A stretch of 23,909 nucleotides of DNA from RUG13615 sp040307715 (GTDB taxonomy: Bacteria; Bacillota; Clostridia; Peptostreptococcales; Anaerovoracaceae). The notes under the pieces are model-generated. The model was not told the DNA's origin and made no database searches. It saw only the letters and a program-made list of their open reading frames with translations. Positions 1 through 7,339 of the stretch are shown piece after piece; the stretch's first letter is position 1; the number at the start of each line of letters is the position of its first letter. A program made the translations under genes and the position numbers. The DNA lies in contig JAWRJC010000020.1 in assembly GCA_040307715.1 (NCBI GenBank), positions 1 through 23,909 on the forward strand, written 5' to 3'.

Positions 1-1
1 G

Positions 2-220
2 TTCTTCAACGGTTACAGACCGCAGTTCTACTTCAGAACGACGGACGTCACGGGTGACCTGACACTTCCGGAAGGCACAGAGATGTGCATGCCTGGCGAC
101 AACGTCGTCATGACGATCAGCCTGATCACCGAGATCGCGATCGAAGAAGGTCTTCGCTTCGCTATCAGAGAAGGCGGCCGTACCGTTGGTTCCGGTGTTG
201 TTACCGAGATCATCGAGTAA
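2..220 (+). CDS. tuf: Elongation factor Tu, C-terminal part (5' end outside window)
   Basis: The reading frame opens at base 2 and runs 72 codons to a TAA at 218-220. It begins FFNGYRPQFYFRTTDVTG and ends with the REGGRTVGSGVV block and EIIE, which is the near-invariant end of domain 3 of EF-Tu. EF-Tu is the GTPase that carries aminoacyl-tRNA to the ribosomal A site; the GTPase domain lies upstream of the window. It is followed after about 32 bases by a strong terminator, so it is probably the last gene of its transcript. An EF-Tu gene a short way upstream of an S10 operon is common in bacteria; here about 11 kb of other genes separate the two. Identification is secure; only the start is unseen. 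Confidence 0.97.
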   Translation, partial: FFNGYRPQFYFRTTDVTGDLTLPEGTEMCMPGDNVVMTISLITEIAIEEGLRFAIREGGRTVGSGVVTEIIE

Positions 221-252
221 TATTGGCGAAATAGCCAGATTGTGAATGGAAG

Positions 253-284
253 AAAGACCTGCGGGGTTCCCCGTAGGTCTTTTT
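253..284 (+). terminator. Rho-independent terminator after tuf
   Basis: AAAGACCTGCGGGG (253-266) pairs with CCCCGTAGGTCTTT (269-282) with one G-T wobble and is followed by more T's. The GC-rich core, tiny loop and T run are those of an intrinsic terminator for the EF-Tu transcript. Confidence 0.9.
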
Positions 285-360
285 CTGCGAAGAATCCGGG
301 CAGTCCGGCGGCGCGGACGATCCGGCTCCGGCGCATCGTTTTCAGATGCATAGGGGCGAT

Positions 361-373
361 CGGCTGACAGCCG
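361..373 (+). promoter_or_regulatory. Small hairpin before the yitT-like gene
   Basis: CGGCT-GAC-AGCCG is a perfect 5-bp inverted repeat with a 3-base loop. It ends 8 bases before a run of seven G's that forms the ribosome binding site of the next gene. No convincing -35/-10 pair was seen in 285-395. The stretch also has several CCGG copies (296-343) of unknown meaning. Confidence 0.3.
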
Positions 374-395
374 CTAAAATTGGGGGGGAGATTTG

Positions 396-1250
396 ATGAA
401 GAAAAGAGGAAAGGATATTGCAATCGATTTGCTGGTCGATGTCGTGGCAGGGTTTCTGATCGCGATCGGCACCTATAACTTTGCAGCGGCGATGGGCTTC
501 CCGATGGCGGGCCTGTCCGGGATCGCTCTGGTTTTGTATTATCTGTTCCATACACCGATCGGATTGGTATCAGGCATTCTGAACCTGCCGATCGCCATAG
601 GCACCTATAAACTGCTCGGGAGGCGGTTCTTCATCGATTCGATCAAAACGATGGTGATCGGGTACATCATCATGGACCTGGTGGCACCGCTGATGCCGGT
701 GTATGAAGGGGACAGGCTGCTGGCGGCGATCTGCAGCGGCGTGTTCTGCGGCATCGGATACGGACTGATCTTCATGCGCGGATCCTCGACGGGCGGGATG
801 GATTTTATCTTCCTGGCGATCCAGAAAAAGCATCCGCACCTCACTCTCGGTACGATCTCGTTTGTCTGTGACGCTGTCATTATCCTGCTCGGCGCGGTCA
901 TCGCCGAGACGGGCATCGACGGTGTCATCTACGGCATGATCATTACGTTTATCCTGACGACTGTGCTGGACAAGGTCATGTTCGGCGCCAATGCGAAAAA
1001 GTTCGCGCTGATCGTCACGGACAAGGAAGATCAGATCACGGAAGCGATCGACACGGAGGTCGAGCGCGGATCCACGCTCCTGCAGGCGGAAGGCGGGCAT
1101 ACCGGCTCGCCGAAAGCAGTCGTCATGTGCGCGTGCAGCAACAAGCAGCTGTATCAGGTGCGTGCGTTGGTGCGCCGCATCGATCCGGAAGCGTTCATGA
1201 TCATGATGGACAGTAATGAGGTCGCCGGCGAAGGGTTCCGCAGACTGTAG
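396..1250 (+). CDS. YitT-family membrane protein (DUF161/DUF2179)
   Basis: This 284-aa protein has hydrophobic segments through about residue 200 (roughly six membrane spans). These precede a soluble C-terminal domain that ends HTGSPKAVVMCACSNKQ...DSNEVAGEGFRRL, the usual end of the YitT/DUF2179 family. Glycine-rich motifs such as MRGSSTGGMDF and the TGIDGVIYGMI stretch also fit the family. The biochemical role of YitT proteins is not established; they sit in the cytoplasmic membrane. The ATG at 396 is preferred over the TTG one codon earlier because the G-rich Shine-Dalgarno (382-390) is then 5 bases away. It appears monocistronic: the upstream tuf terminator and a candidate promoter before aroD bracket it. 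Family assignment is confident; function is not. Confidence 0.88.
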   Translation: MKKRGKDIAIDLLVDVVAGFLIAIGTYNFAAAMGFPMAGLSGIALVLYYLFHTPIGLVSGILNLPIAIGTYKLLGRRFFIDSIKTMVIGYIIMDLVAPLMPVYEGDRLLAAICSGVFCGIGYGLIFMRGSSTGGMDFIFLAIQKKHPHLTLGTISFVCDAVIILLGAVIAETGIDGVIYGMIITFILTTVLDKVMFGANAKKFALIVTDKEDQITEAIDTEVERGSTLLQAEGGHTGSPKAVVMCACSNKQLYQVRALVRRIDPEAFMIMMDSNEVAGEGFRRL

Positions 1251-1279
1251 GAGGCAGGCGCCGGTTTCGCGGTTTCCTG

Positions 1280-1308
1280 TTCGCAAGAAGCGGGTTTTGT
1301 GATATTAT
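1280..1308 (+). promoter_or_regulatory. Candidate extended -10 promoter for the aroD operon
   Basis: TTCGCA (1280-1285), a 17-base spacer, and TATTAT (1303-1308) preceded directly by TGA, giving an extended -10. The -35 matches consensus at four of six positions. It would start RNA near 1315, about 48 bases before aroD. Confidence 0.5.
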
Positions 1309-1362
1309 GATACGTAATCCGCATACGGCGGAGAAAGAACAGAACAGAAAGAGAGCAACAGC

Positions 1363-2169
1363 GTGAGCAAATCGGTCATCCGCATCGGAAATACGAAGAT
1401 CGGCGAAGGCATCCCGAAGATCTGTATCGGGATCGCGGCAGCTTCTTTTGATCTGGCGCAGGACATGCACCGCAGTCTTTCTGCGGAGATGGCGGATCTT
1501 CTGGAATGGCGGACCGACTATCTGCTCGGCGGGCAGTACGCCGACATCGACGGGATCAACCGGACGCTCGCGGTATTCGCAAAGACCGATCCTCGTCCCG
1601 TGATCCTGACGCTGCGGACGGAGAGCGAAGGCGGAAAAGCCGCTCTTTCCTCCAGAGAGTATCTGGAGATCATCCGCGCGTACGTCACGCAGAGCGATGC
1701 AAAGATCGTCGATATCGAAGCCTTCGGCAAAGAGGACGGTGCGGACCGCGATCTCATCGCCTTCCTGGTATCGCTCGCGCACGAAAACAACAAACTGGTG
1801 ATCCTGAGCAATCACGACTTTACGATGACGCCGCCGCGCAAGGAGATCGTGCAGCGTCTCAGGATGATGCGGGAGATGGGAGCGGACATCCCGAAGGCGG
1901 CTTATATGCCGCGGACGGAGGAAGATGTCTACACCCTGCTCGAAGCAGCGGCGGAAGCGAACGAAGAGCTCGATGTGCCGTTCATCGCGCTGTCGATGGG
2001 AGAACTGGGCAAACCGAGCCGGGTCTGCGGGGGCACGTTTGGCTCCTGTGTGACCTTCGGAGCCAGCGCAGCGCTGGCGACCGCCCCGGGGCAGATCGCA
2101 GCAGCAACGCTCAGCGAGTACCTGCGCCAATACTACGAAACAGAATCTGAGAATGAGGAAACTGTCTGA
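1363..2169 (+). CDS. aroD: Type I 3-dehydroquinate dehydratase
   Basis: This 268-aa protein catalyses dehydration of 3-dehydroquinate to 3-dehydroshikimate, step three of the shikimate pathway, in the cytoplasm. Family marks in order are EWRTDYL (48-54), LRTESEGG (84-91), VDIEAF, SNHDF with the catalytic His at 151, the Schiff-base Lys at 178 in PKAAYMP, and SMGELGKPSR...FGSCVTFG near the end. The GTG start at 1363 gives the usual N-terminus and family length; the Shine-Dalgarno is only a weak GAGAG. Its TGA overlaps the ATG of the first ECF ATPase by one base, so aroD seems to head the ECF operon, an unusual partnership for a biosynthetic enzyme. No other shikimate genes are nearby. Identification is firm. 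Confidence 0.95.
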   Translation: MSKSVIRIGNTKIGEGIPKICIGIAAASFDLAQDMHRSLSAEMADLLEWRTDYLLGGQYADIDGINRTLAVFAKTDPRPVILTLRTESEGGKAALSSREYLEIIRAYVTQSDAKIVDIEAFGKEDGADRDLIAFLVSLAHENNKLVILSNHDFTMTPPRKEIVQRLRMMREMGADIPKAAYMPRTEEDVYTLLEAAAEANEELDVPFIALSMGELGKPSRVCGGTFGSCVTFGASAALATAPGQIAAATLSEYLRQYYETESENEETV

Positions 2170-3008
2170 TGGATGAGATCATCCGCATGGATCATGTGAC
2201 ATTTACCTATCCGGCGACGGAACAGCATGATGCGTTCAACGCGCTGAATGATCTGTCCCTTTCCATCGAGAAAGGCAGTTTTGTCGCGGTCATCGGCCAG
2301 AACGGCTCCGGCAAATCGACGATGGCGAAATGCATCAACGCGTTGCTGCTCCCGTCGAAGGGCACAGTATGGGTCAACGGGTATGATACGAAGGACGAAG
2401 CGCATCTTTGGGATGTGCGGCAGTCCGCCGGGATGGTCTTCCAGAACCCGGACAACCAGATCGTCTCTTCTGTCGTGGAGGACGATGTGGCATTCGGTCC
2501 GGAAAACCTCGGTGTCGATCCGCCGGAGATCCGCCGCCGCGTCGATGAAGCGCTGGAGGCGGTCGGCATGAGCGCTTTCAAAAAGAACGCGCCGCATCTT
2601 CTGTCGGGCGGGCAGAAACAGCGGATCGCGATCGCAGGCGCCATCGCCATGCGGCCGCAGTGCATCGTGTTCGACGAGCCGACGGCTATGCTGGATCCGA
2701 AGGGGCGCAAGGAGGTCATGAAGATCATCCGCATGCTCCACGAGGAAGGCATCACCTGCATCCTCATCACTCACTTCATGGAAGAAGCCGCGCAGGCGGA
2801 CCGCATCCTCATCCTGGATGACGGGCACATCTATATGGATGGCACGCCGCGCGAGATCTTTACCGACAGAGAAACGCTCATGGCGCTTGGACTCAACGTC
2901 CCCATGATCGTGGATCTCGTTTATCAGCTGCAGGATCTCGGCATCGATCTGCCGTCCGGCATCATGGAAGAAGAGGAATTCATAGACGCGTTATGGCAAT
3001 TGAAGTAA
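2169..3008 (+). CDS. ecfA1: Energy-coupling factor transporter ATPase EcfA1
   Basis: This 279-aa ABC ATPase is one of the two nucleotide-binding subunits of an ECF vitamin/micronutrient importer. Visible motifs are Walker A GQNGSGKST (43-51), Q-loop FQNPDNQ with Gln92, signature LSGGQKQR (145-152), Walker B CIVFDEP with Asp169-Glu170, and the switch His202 in THFMEE. The FQNPDNQIV Q-loop and the C-terminal tail are typical of the EcfA/CbiO family. The start codon shares one base with the aroD stop, which suggests translational coupling. In the complete transporter it pairs with EcfA2 and both bind the coupling helices of EcfT. The A1/A2 assignment rests on gene order. Confidence 0.93.
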   Translation: MDEIIRMDHVTFTYPATEQHDAFNALNDLSLSIEKGSFVAVIGQNGSGKSTMAKCINALLLPSKGTVWVNGYDTKDEAHLWDVRQSAGMVFQNPDNQIVSSVVEDDVAFGPENLGVDPPEIRRRVDEALEAVGMSAFKKNAPHLLSGGQKQRIAIAGAIAMRPQCIVFDEPTAMLDPKGRKEVMKIIRMLHEEGITCILITHFMEEAAQADRILILDDGHIYMDGTPREIFTDRETLMALGLNVPMIVDLVYQLQDLGIDLPSGIMEEEEFIDALWQLK

Positions 3009-3886
3009 AGCACATCACGCATATCTATAATAAAAACCTTCCGACGCAGTCCGTTGCGCTTTCGGATGTCAGTTTTCGTGTCGAGGACGGCGAATTCCTT
3101 GGGATCATCGGGCACACCGGATCGGGGAAATCGACGCTGCTCCAGCATCTGGACGGACTTCTGAAACCGGACGAGGGGCAGATCCTGATCGGGGAGGTGG
3201 ATATCACTGCGCCGAAGACGTCGCTGCTGGCTGTGCGCAGGCAGATCGGTCTCGTCTTCCAGTATCCCGAGTACCAGCTGTTCGATGAGACGGTCGCGGC
3301 GGATGTCGCGTTCGGACCGAAGAACCTCGGCCTTCCGAAGGAGGAGATCGAAGGACGCGTCAGAGAATCGCTCGGTATGGTCGGGCTCGACTATGAGGCG
3401 ATCAGGGATAAGTCGCCGTTCGACTTCTCAGGCGGGCAGAAGCGCCGGATCGCGATGGCGGGCGTCCTTGCCATGCGGCCGCGTGTGCTGATCCTGGACG
3501 AGCCGACTGCGGGTCTTGACCCGAAAGCGCACCGCGATGTGCTGGATATGATCCGGCACTATCACAAGGCGCAGTCGGACAGTATCATCATCCTCGTCAG
3601 CCACAACATGAACGACATCGCCGAGTACGCTGACAAAGTGCTCGTGATGGACAGCGGCCGCGCCGTTATGTACGGCACGCCGAAGGACGTCTTTGCGAAG
3701 AGCGATCTGCTCCGCGGGATCGGGCTCGACATCCCGGATCTTGCCGACCTGGCTGAAAAGCTCAAGGCAAGAGGATTTGATGTCCCCGCGGATGCCTTCA
3801 CCACAGCGGAAATGGCGCAGCACATCGCCGCCCGGATCAGGCGCGGCAGGAACGCTGTGTCTGCGGAAAGGGGGGAGGATGCATGA
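2993..3886 (+). CDS. ecfA2: Energy-coupling factor transporter ATPase EcfA2
   Basis: The second ECF ATPase, 297 aa, starts inside the end of ecfA1 (16-base overlap), so the two subunits are probably made in step. Motifs: Walker A GHTGSGKST, Q-loop FQYPEYQLF, signature FSGGQKRR, Walker B VLILDEP, switch His in SHNMND. The FQYPE(Y/H)QLF Q-loop is characteristic of the EcfA2 partner. A C-terminal region of about 80 residues after the core includes a basic RIRRGRNA stretch. It forms an ATPase heterodimer with EcfA1 on the cytoplasmic face of EcfT. The 3' end overlaps ecfT by an ATGA. Confidence 0.93.
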   Translation: MAIEVKHITHIYNKNLPTQSVALSDVSFRVEDGEFLGIIGHTGSGKSTLLQHLDGLLKPDEGQILIGEVDITAPKTSLLAVRRQIGLVFQYPEYQLFDETVAADVAFGPKNLGLPKEEIEGRVRESLGMVGLDYEAIRDKSPFDFSGGQKRRIAMAGVLAMRPRVLILDEPTAGLDPKAHRDVLDMIRHYHKAQSDSIIILVSHNMNDIAEYADKVLVMDSGRAVMYGTPKDVFAKSDLLRGIGLDIPDLADLAEKLKARGFDVPADAFTTAEMAQHIAARIRRGRNAVSAERGEDA

Positions 3887-4683
3887 TCCGTGACATCACG
3901 CTTGGTCAGTACTTCCCCGGCGAGAGCATCCTGCACAGGCTCGATCCGCGCCTCAAGATCGTGGTGACACTGGCGTATATCGTTCTGCTGTTCGTCGTCA
4001 AGGAATGGATCGGCTTTGCGGCATGCTTTGCGTTCCTGGCAATGGCGGTCGCGCTGTCAAAAGTACCGCTCAGTTTTATTCTGCGCGGTCTCAAAGTCAT
4101 CTTTATCATTATTTTGTTCACGTTCGTGCTGAACCTGTTTATGTATGACGGGACGGTGCTCGTGCGGATCTGGAAACTCACGATCACGGATCAGGGGCTG
4201 TACCGGGCTCTCTTCATGGCCGGCAGACTCATCCTGCTGATCATCAGTTCCTCGCTCCTGACGCTGACGACGACGCCGATCCAGCTGACGAACGGCCTCG
4301 AGCGGCTCATGAAGCCGCTTTCCAAAATCGGTGTCCCGTCTCACGAGATCGCCATGATGATGAGCATCGCGCTCCGGTTCATCCCGACACTGCTCGATGA
4401 GACCGACAAGATCATGAAGGCGCAGCAGGCGCGGGGAGCGGACTTCGAGACCGGCAATATCCTGCACCGGGCGAAGCAGATGATCCCGATCCTCGTTCCG
4501 CTGTTCATCAGTGCGTTCCGCATCGCGCAGGACATGGCGCTGGCGATGGAAGCCCGCTGCTACCGCGGCGGAGAAGGCCGGACGAGCATGAACGAAATGC
4601 GGTTCCGCAAAAGAGACTATATCGCTGCAGGGATCCTGCTGCTGTTTGCAGGGGGGATCATCGCGCTGCGGATCCTAGTATAG
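3883..4683 (+). CDS. ecfT: Energy-coupling factor transmembrane protein EcfT
   Basis: This 266-aa membrane protein starts in an ATGA overlap with ecfA2. It opens GQYFPGESILHRLDPRLK, the usual EcfT N-terminus, followed by several hydrophobic segments. The two coupling-helix signatures are present: QQARGADF (about 185-192) and EARCYRGGEGRT (about 223-234). EcfT is the scaffold that links the ATPase pair to exchangeable substrate-binding S components. A QueT-like S component follows 47 bases later, so queuosine-precursor uptake is a likely use. The module could also serve other S components encoded elsewhere, as is known for shared ECF modules. Confidence 0.93.
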   Translation: MIRDITLGQYFPGESILHRLDPRLKIVVTLAYIVLLFVVKEWIGFAACFAFLAMAVALSKVPLSFILRGLKVIFIIILFTFVLNLFMYDGTVLVRIWKLTITDQGLYRALFMAGRLILLIISSSLLTLTTTPIQLTNGLERLMKPLSKIGVPSHEIAMMMSIALRFIPTLLDETDKIMKAQQARGADFETGNILHRAKQMIPILVPLFISAFRIAQDMALAMEARCYRGGEGRTSMNEMRFRKRDYIAAGILLLFAGGIIALRILV

Positions 4684-4730
4684 ACAAGTTTGCATCAACA
4701 ATTTAAGAACTCCGTGTCAGAAAGGAAACC

Positions 4731-5210
4731 ATGGATAAAACAAAACTTTCAACCAAGCACCTGCTATACGGTGCTGTGATCGCGGCGGTCTACGCCGTTC
4801 TCACGATCGTTCTCGCGCCCATCAGCTACGGCCCGATGCAGGTGCGTATCTCCGAGGCGCTGACGGTGCTGCCGGCGCTGACGCCGGTGGGCATCCCGGG
4901 GCTCACACTCGGGTGTCTGCTGGCCAATCTGCTGGGGCCTTACGGGATCTTCGACGTGATCTTCGGCACGCTTGCGACACTGATCGCGACCGTGTGCTCC
5001 TATCTGCTCCGCGGCCACGACTGGCTGGTCCCGCTGCCGCCGGTCATTGCCAACGGTGTGATCGTCGGCGGTATGCTGCACTTCGCATACGGGGTGCCGG
5101 GACTGTGGGCCTGCATGGCGTGGGTCGCTGTCGGGGAGCTGATCGCCTGCTATGTGATCGGGCTTCCGCTCCTCAAATTCCTGAAAAAGTACAAACACAT
5201 TTTCGAGTGA
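4731..5210 (+). CDS. queT: QueT-family ECF S component (probable queuosine-precursor transporter)
   Basis: A 159-aa, very hydrophobic protein with about five membrane segments. The block ISYGPMQVRISEALTVLP is the family's hallmark, followed by GIPGLTLGCLLANLLGP and IFDVIFGTLATLIA. QueT proteins are substrate-capture subunits thought to import a queuine/preQ1-type precursor for tRNA queuosine. The ATG is preceded by AAAGGA at a good distance. It follows ecfT by 47 bases and precedes the tRNA methyltransferase gene by 13, a context that fits tRNA modification. No preQ1 riboswitch could be recognised in the short upstream gap. The family is confident; the exact substrate is inferred. Confidence 0.85.
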   Translation: MDKTKLSTKHLLYGAVIAAVYAVLTIVLAPISYGPMQVRISEALTVLPALTPVGIPGLTLGCLLANLLGPYGIFDVIFGTLATLIATVCSYLLRGHDWLVPLPPVIANGVIVGGMLHFAYGVPGLWACMAWVAVGELIACYVIGLPLLKFLKKYKHIFE

Positions 5211-5223
5211 TCGAACAAGAACG

Positions 5224-5946
5224 ATGAGACAGAGAAAAGTCAGAAATCTGGATGAAAAACTGGAGCTGGTCGAAGCCTGCTATCTGCACGCGACCTATGA
5301 GACCGCAGACCGGCAGAGCGGGGACAAGGCGCCCCGTTCAGACCGCTGGGGACAGGAAGCGCCGCACCCGTGCGATCAGCGCGGCTGCTGGCGTGAACTG
5401 ATCGATCCCGCGGCGGCGGACAGCGCTCTGTATGCGGAACTGGGCTGCGGCAAAGGGCGATTCCTTGCCGAGATGGCGCAGCGCCACCCGGAAGCCCTGT
5501 TTCTTGGCATCGAAGGCCATCAGGGCGTTCTGCTGCGCGCCGGACAGAAGCTGGCGGAACGAAAGACAGAGAACGCGAAACTGCTGTGCGCCTATGTCCA
5601 TGATATCCGCGACTTTTTCGCGGAAGGGGAACTCGACGGCTTGTATCTTAACTTCTCGGATCCCTGGCCGAAAGCGCGTCATGAAAAACGGCGCCTGACA
5701 CACCGCGCCTATCTGGCATCGTACCGGGATGTCGTGAAGGAAGGCGGTTTCCTTGCTTTCAAGACGGACAACGACGGGCTTTTTGAATTTACGCTGGAAG
5801 AGATCGCGGCGGAAGGGTATGATATCCTTGAGGTGAGCCGGGACCTGCACAACAGCGCGTATGCAGCGGAAAATATAATGACCGAATACGAAGCCCGCTT
5901 TTCGCAGAACGACAAGACCATCAACTATGTAAAGATCGCGCTGTAA
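5224..5946 (+). CDS. trmB: tRNA (guanine-N7-)-methyltransferase TrmB
   Basis: This 240-aa Rossmann-fold methyltransferase makes m7G46 in the variable loop of tRNA using S-adenosylmethionine. The SAM-binding ELGCGKGRF lies at 72-80, the TrmB signature NFSDPWPKARHEKRRLTH at 143-160, and TEYEARF at 220-226. Family members are usually about 210-220 aa. The extra length is at the N-terminus (about 24-58), where a charged insertion carries Cys50 and Cys55. The start at 5224 is 13 bases after queT with only a weak AAGA-like Shine-Dalgarno, so translation may depend on coupling to queT. It looks like the last gene of the aroD-ecf-queT operon, though no terminator was seen before the next gene. Confidence 0.93.
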   Translation: MRQRKVRNLDEKLELVEACYLHATYETADRQSGDKAPRSDRWGQEAPHPCDQRGCWRELIDPAAADSALYAELGCGKGRFLAEMAQRHPEALFLGIEGHQGVLLRAGQKLAERKTENAKLLCAYVHDIRDFFAEGELDGLYLNFSDPWPKARHEKRRLTHRAYLASYRDVVKEGGFLAFKTDNDGLFEFTLEEIAAEGYDILEVSRDLHNSAYAAENIMTEYEARFSQNDKTINYVKIAL

Positions 5947-5986
5947 GAGCGGTTACGACAGCAAAAGAAGCAAAAGGAGGACACTC

Positions 5987-7210
5987 ATGATCATTGCGCA
6001 GGAAAACGGTAGAACCATTCCCAAGGCAGATAAAGTATTCGCCATCAACGGCCGTGCGAAGGCCATGATCGCGGAAAAAGGCAAAGATGCCGTCGCCAAC
6101 GCCACCATCGGCGCATTGATGGATGACAACGGGGATCTGATCGTCATGGAATCCGTCATGGACGCGATCAGAATGCTCAAGCCTGCGGACTTTGCGGAAT
6201 ACGCGCCGATCTCCGGCACGCCCGCGTTCAAGGAAGCGGTCAAGAAGGCGCTGTTCGGCAGCCATCAGACGGACCGCTTTGTCGAAGTCTGCGCCAGCCC
6301 CGGCGGCACCGGTTCGCTGCGCAATACCATTTCGAACTACTCCCAGCCCGGAGACAAAGTCATGACATCCGACTGGTTCTGGGCGGGTTACACGACGATC
6401 GTGGGGGAACTCGGCCGCAGCATCGCGACCTATGAACTGTTCACCGAAGACGGCGCCTTCAATATCGACAGCTTTGCGAACACCGCGGAATCGATCGTCG
6501 ACGAGCAGGGCCGCCTGGTCATCCTTCTCAACACGCCGGCGCACAATCCGACCGGGTATTCGCTGACGGATGAGGACTGGGACAAGGTCGTCGAAGCGCT
6601 CAACCGCATTTCCGAAAAGGGCAAGATCGCACTCCTGGTCGACGCTGCGTACATCGACTTTGCGGGCGATGAAGAGGAATACCGCAGTTTCTTCAAGAAG
6701 ATCGAACTGCTGGGTGAAAACGTTCTGCCGCTTGTGGCTTACAGCGCCAGCAAGACTCTGACGCTGTACGGCATGCGCACAGGCGCGCTGGTATGTATGG
6801 CGCCGACTGCAGAAATCGCCGAAGAGTTCCGTCGCTGCATGGAATTCTCATCCCGCGGCAGCTGGTCCAACTGCGTCCGTGCCGGGCAGACCGTGCTGGC
6901 GAACATCTACGCGTCTGACGAACTGGTCGCGAAAGTCGCAAAGGAAAGAGAGTACTTCCGCAACATGCTGATCGCGCGCGGCAAAGCGTTCGAAGCGGCG
7001 CTGCATGAAGAGGGTGTGCAGAATGTTCCGTTTGATGCCGGGTTCTTCACCTGCGTCGAGCACGAGGATCCGGCTGCCATCAGCGCTGCGCTTGAGGAGC
7101 AGGGGATCTTCACCATCCCGCTCGCAAAAGGCGTCCGCGTATCGGTCGCTTCGATCTCTGAAGAAAAATGCGTGAAGGTCGCGAAAGCGATCGCGAAACT
7201 GGTCAAGTAA
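5987..7210 (+). CDS. PLP-dependent class I aminotransferase (aspartate/aromatic type)
   Basis: A 407-aa fold-type I aminotransferase. The PLP Schiff-base Lys is at 256 in SASKTLTLYGMRTGAL, the cofactor-binding Asn lies in NTPAHNPTG, the Asp in LVDAAYIDF, and the substrate-carboxylate Arg is at 384 in KGVRVSVASIS. This layout matches the AspC/TyrB-like subgroup that transfers amino groups between aspartate or aromatic amino acids and 2-oxoglutarate. The exact substrate cannot be read from sequence. It has a strong AAAGGAGG Shine-Dalgarno and a clear terminator right after the gene. Aromatic amino acid synthesis would link it loosely to aroD upstream, but that is inference. Confidence 0.9.
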   Translation: MIIAQENGRTIPKADKVFAINGRAKAMIAEKGKDAVANATIGALMDDNGDLIVMESVMDAIRMLKPADFAEYAPISGTPAFKEAVKKALFGSHQTDRFVEVCASPGGTGSLRNTISNYSQPGDKVMTSDWFWAGYTTIVGELGRSIATYELFTEDGAFNIDSFANTAESIVDEQGRLVILLNTPAHNPTGYSLTDEDWDKVVEALNRISEKGKIALLVDAAYIDFAGDEEEYRSFFKKIELLGENVLPLVAYSASKTLTLYGMRTGALVCMAPTAEIAEEFRRCMEFSSRGSWSNCVRAGQTVLANIYASDELVAKVAKEREYFRNMLIARGKAFEAALHEEGVQNVPFDAGFFTCVEHEDPAAISAALEEQGIFTIPLAKGVRVSVASISEEKCVKVAKAIAKLVK

Positions 7211-7242
7211 CCGGTACCGGACAACGCGTGAGACAGACTTTG

Positions 7243-7272
7243 AAAGAGCACTGCACGGACAGTGCTCTTTTT
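7243..7272 (+). terminator. Rho-independent terminator after the aminotransferase gene
   Basis: AAAGAGCACTG (7243-7253) and CAGTGCTCTTT (7260-7270) form a perfect 11-bp stem with a six-base loop, followed by T's. It ends the aminotransferase transcript and separates it from the protease gene. Confidence 0.92.
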
Positions 7273-7316
7273 ATGCGGATTTATGTTTTTTTAAGATTGC
7301 AGGCGTAAGATTGTTT

Positions 7317-7322
7317 TATAAT
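7317..7322 (+). promoter_or_regulatory. Possible -10 box before the HtrA-like gene
   Basis: A perfect TATAAT, but with no acceptable -35 at 16-18 bases. RNA starting at the normal distance would begin inside the Shine-Dalgarno (AAGGAGG, 7327-7333), leaving a leader of about 11 bases. The true promoter could be elsewhere. Confidence 0.3.
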
Positions 7323-7339
7323 GAATAAGGAGGACCCCG

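Noticed and set aside
4684..4730. preQ1 riboswitch before queT
   Set aside because: The gap is only 47 bases and neither known preQ1 class pattern could be recognised; only an ordinary Shine-Dalgarno is present.
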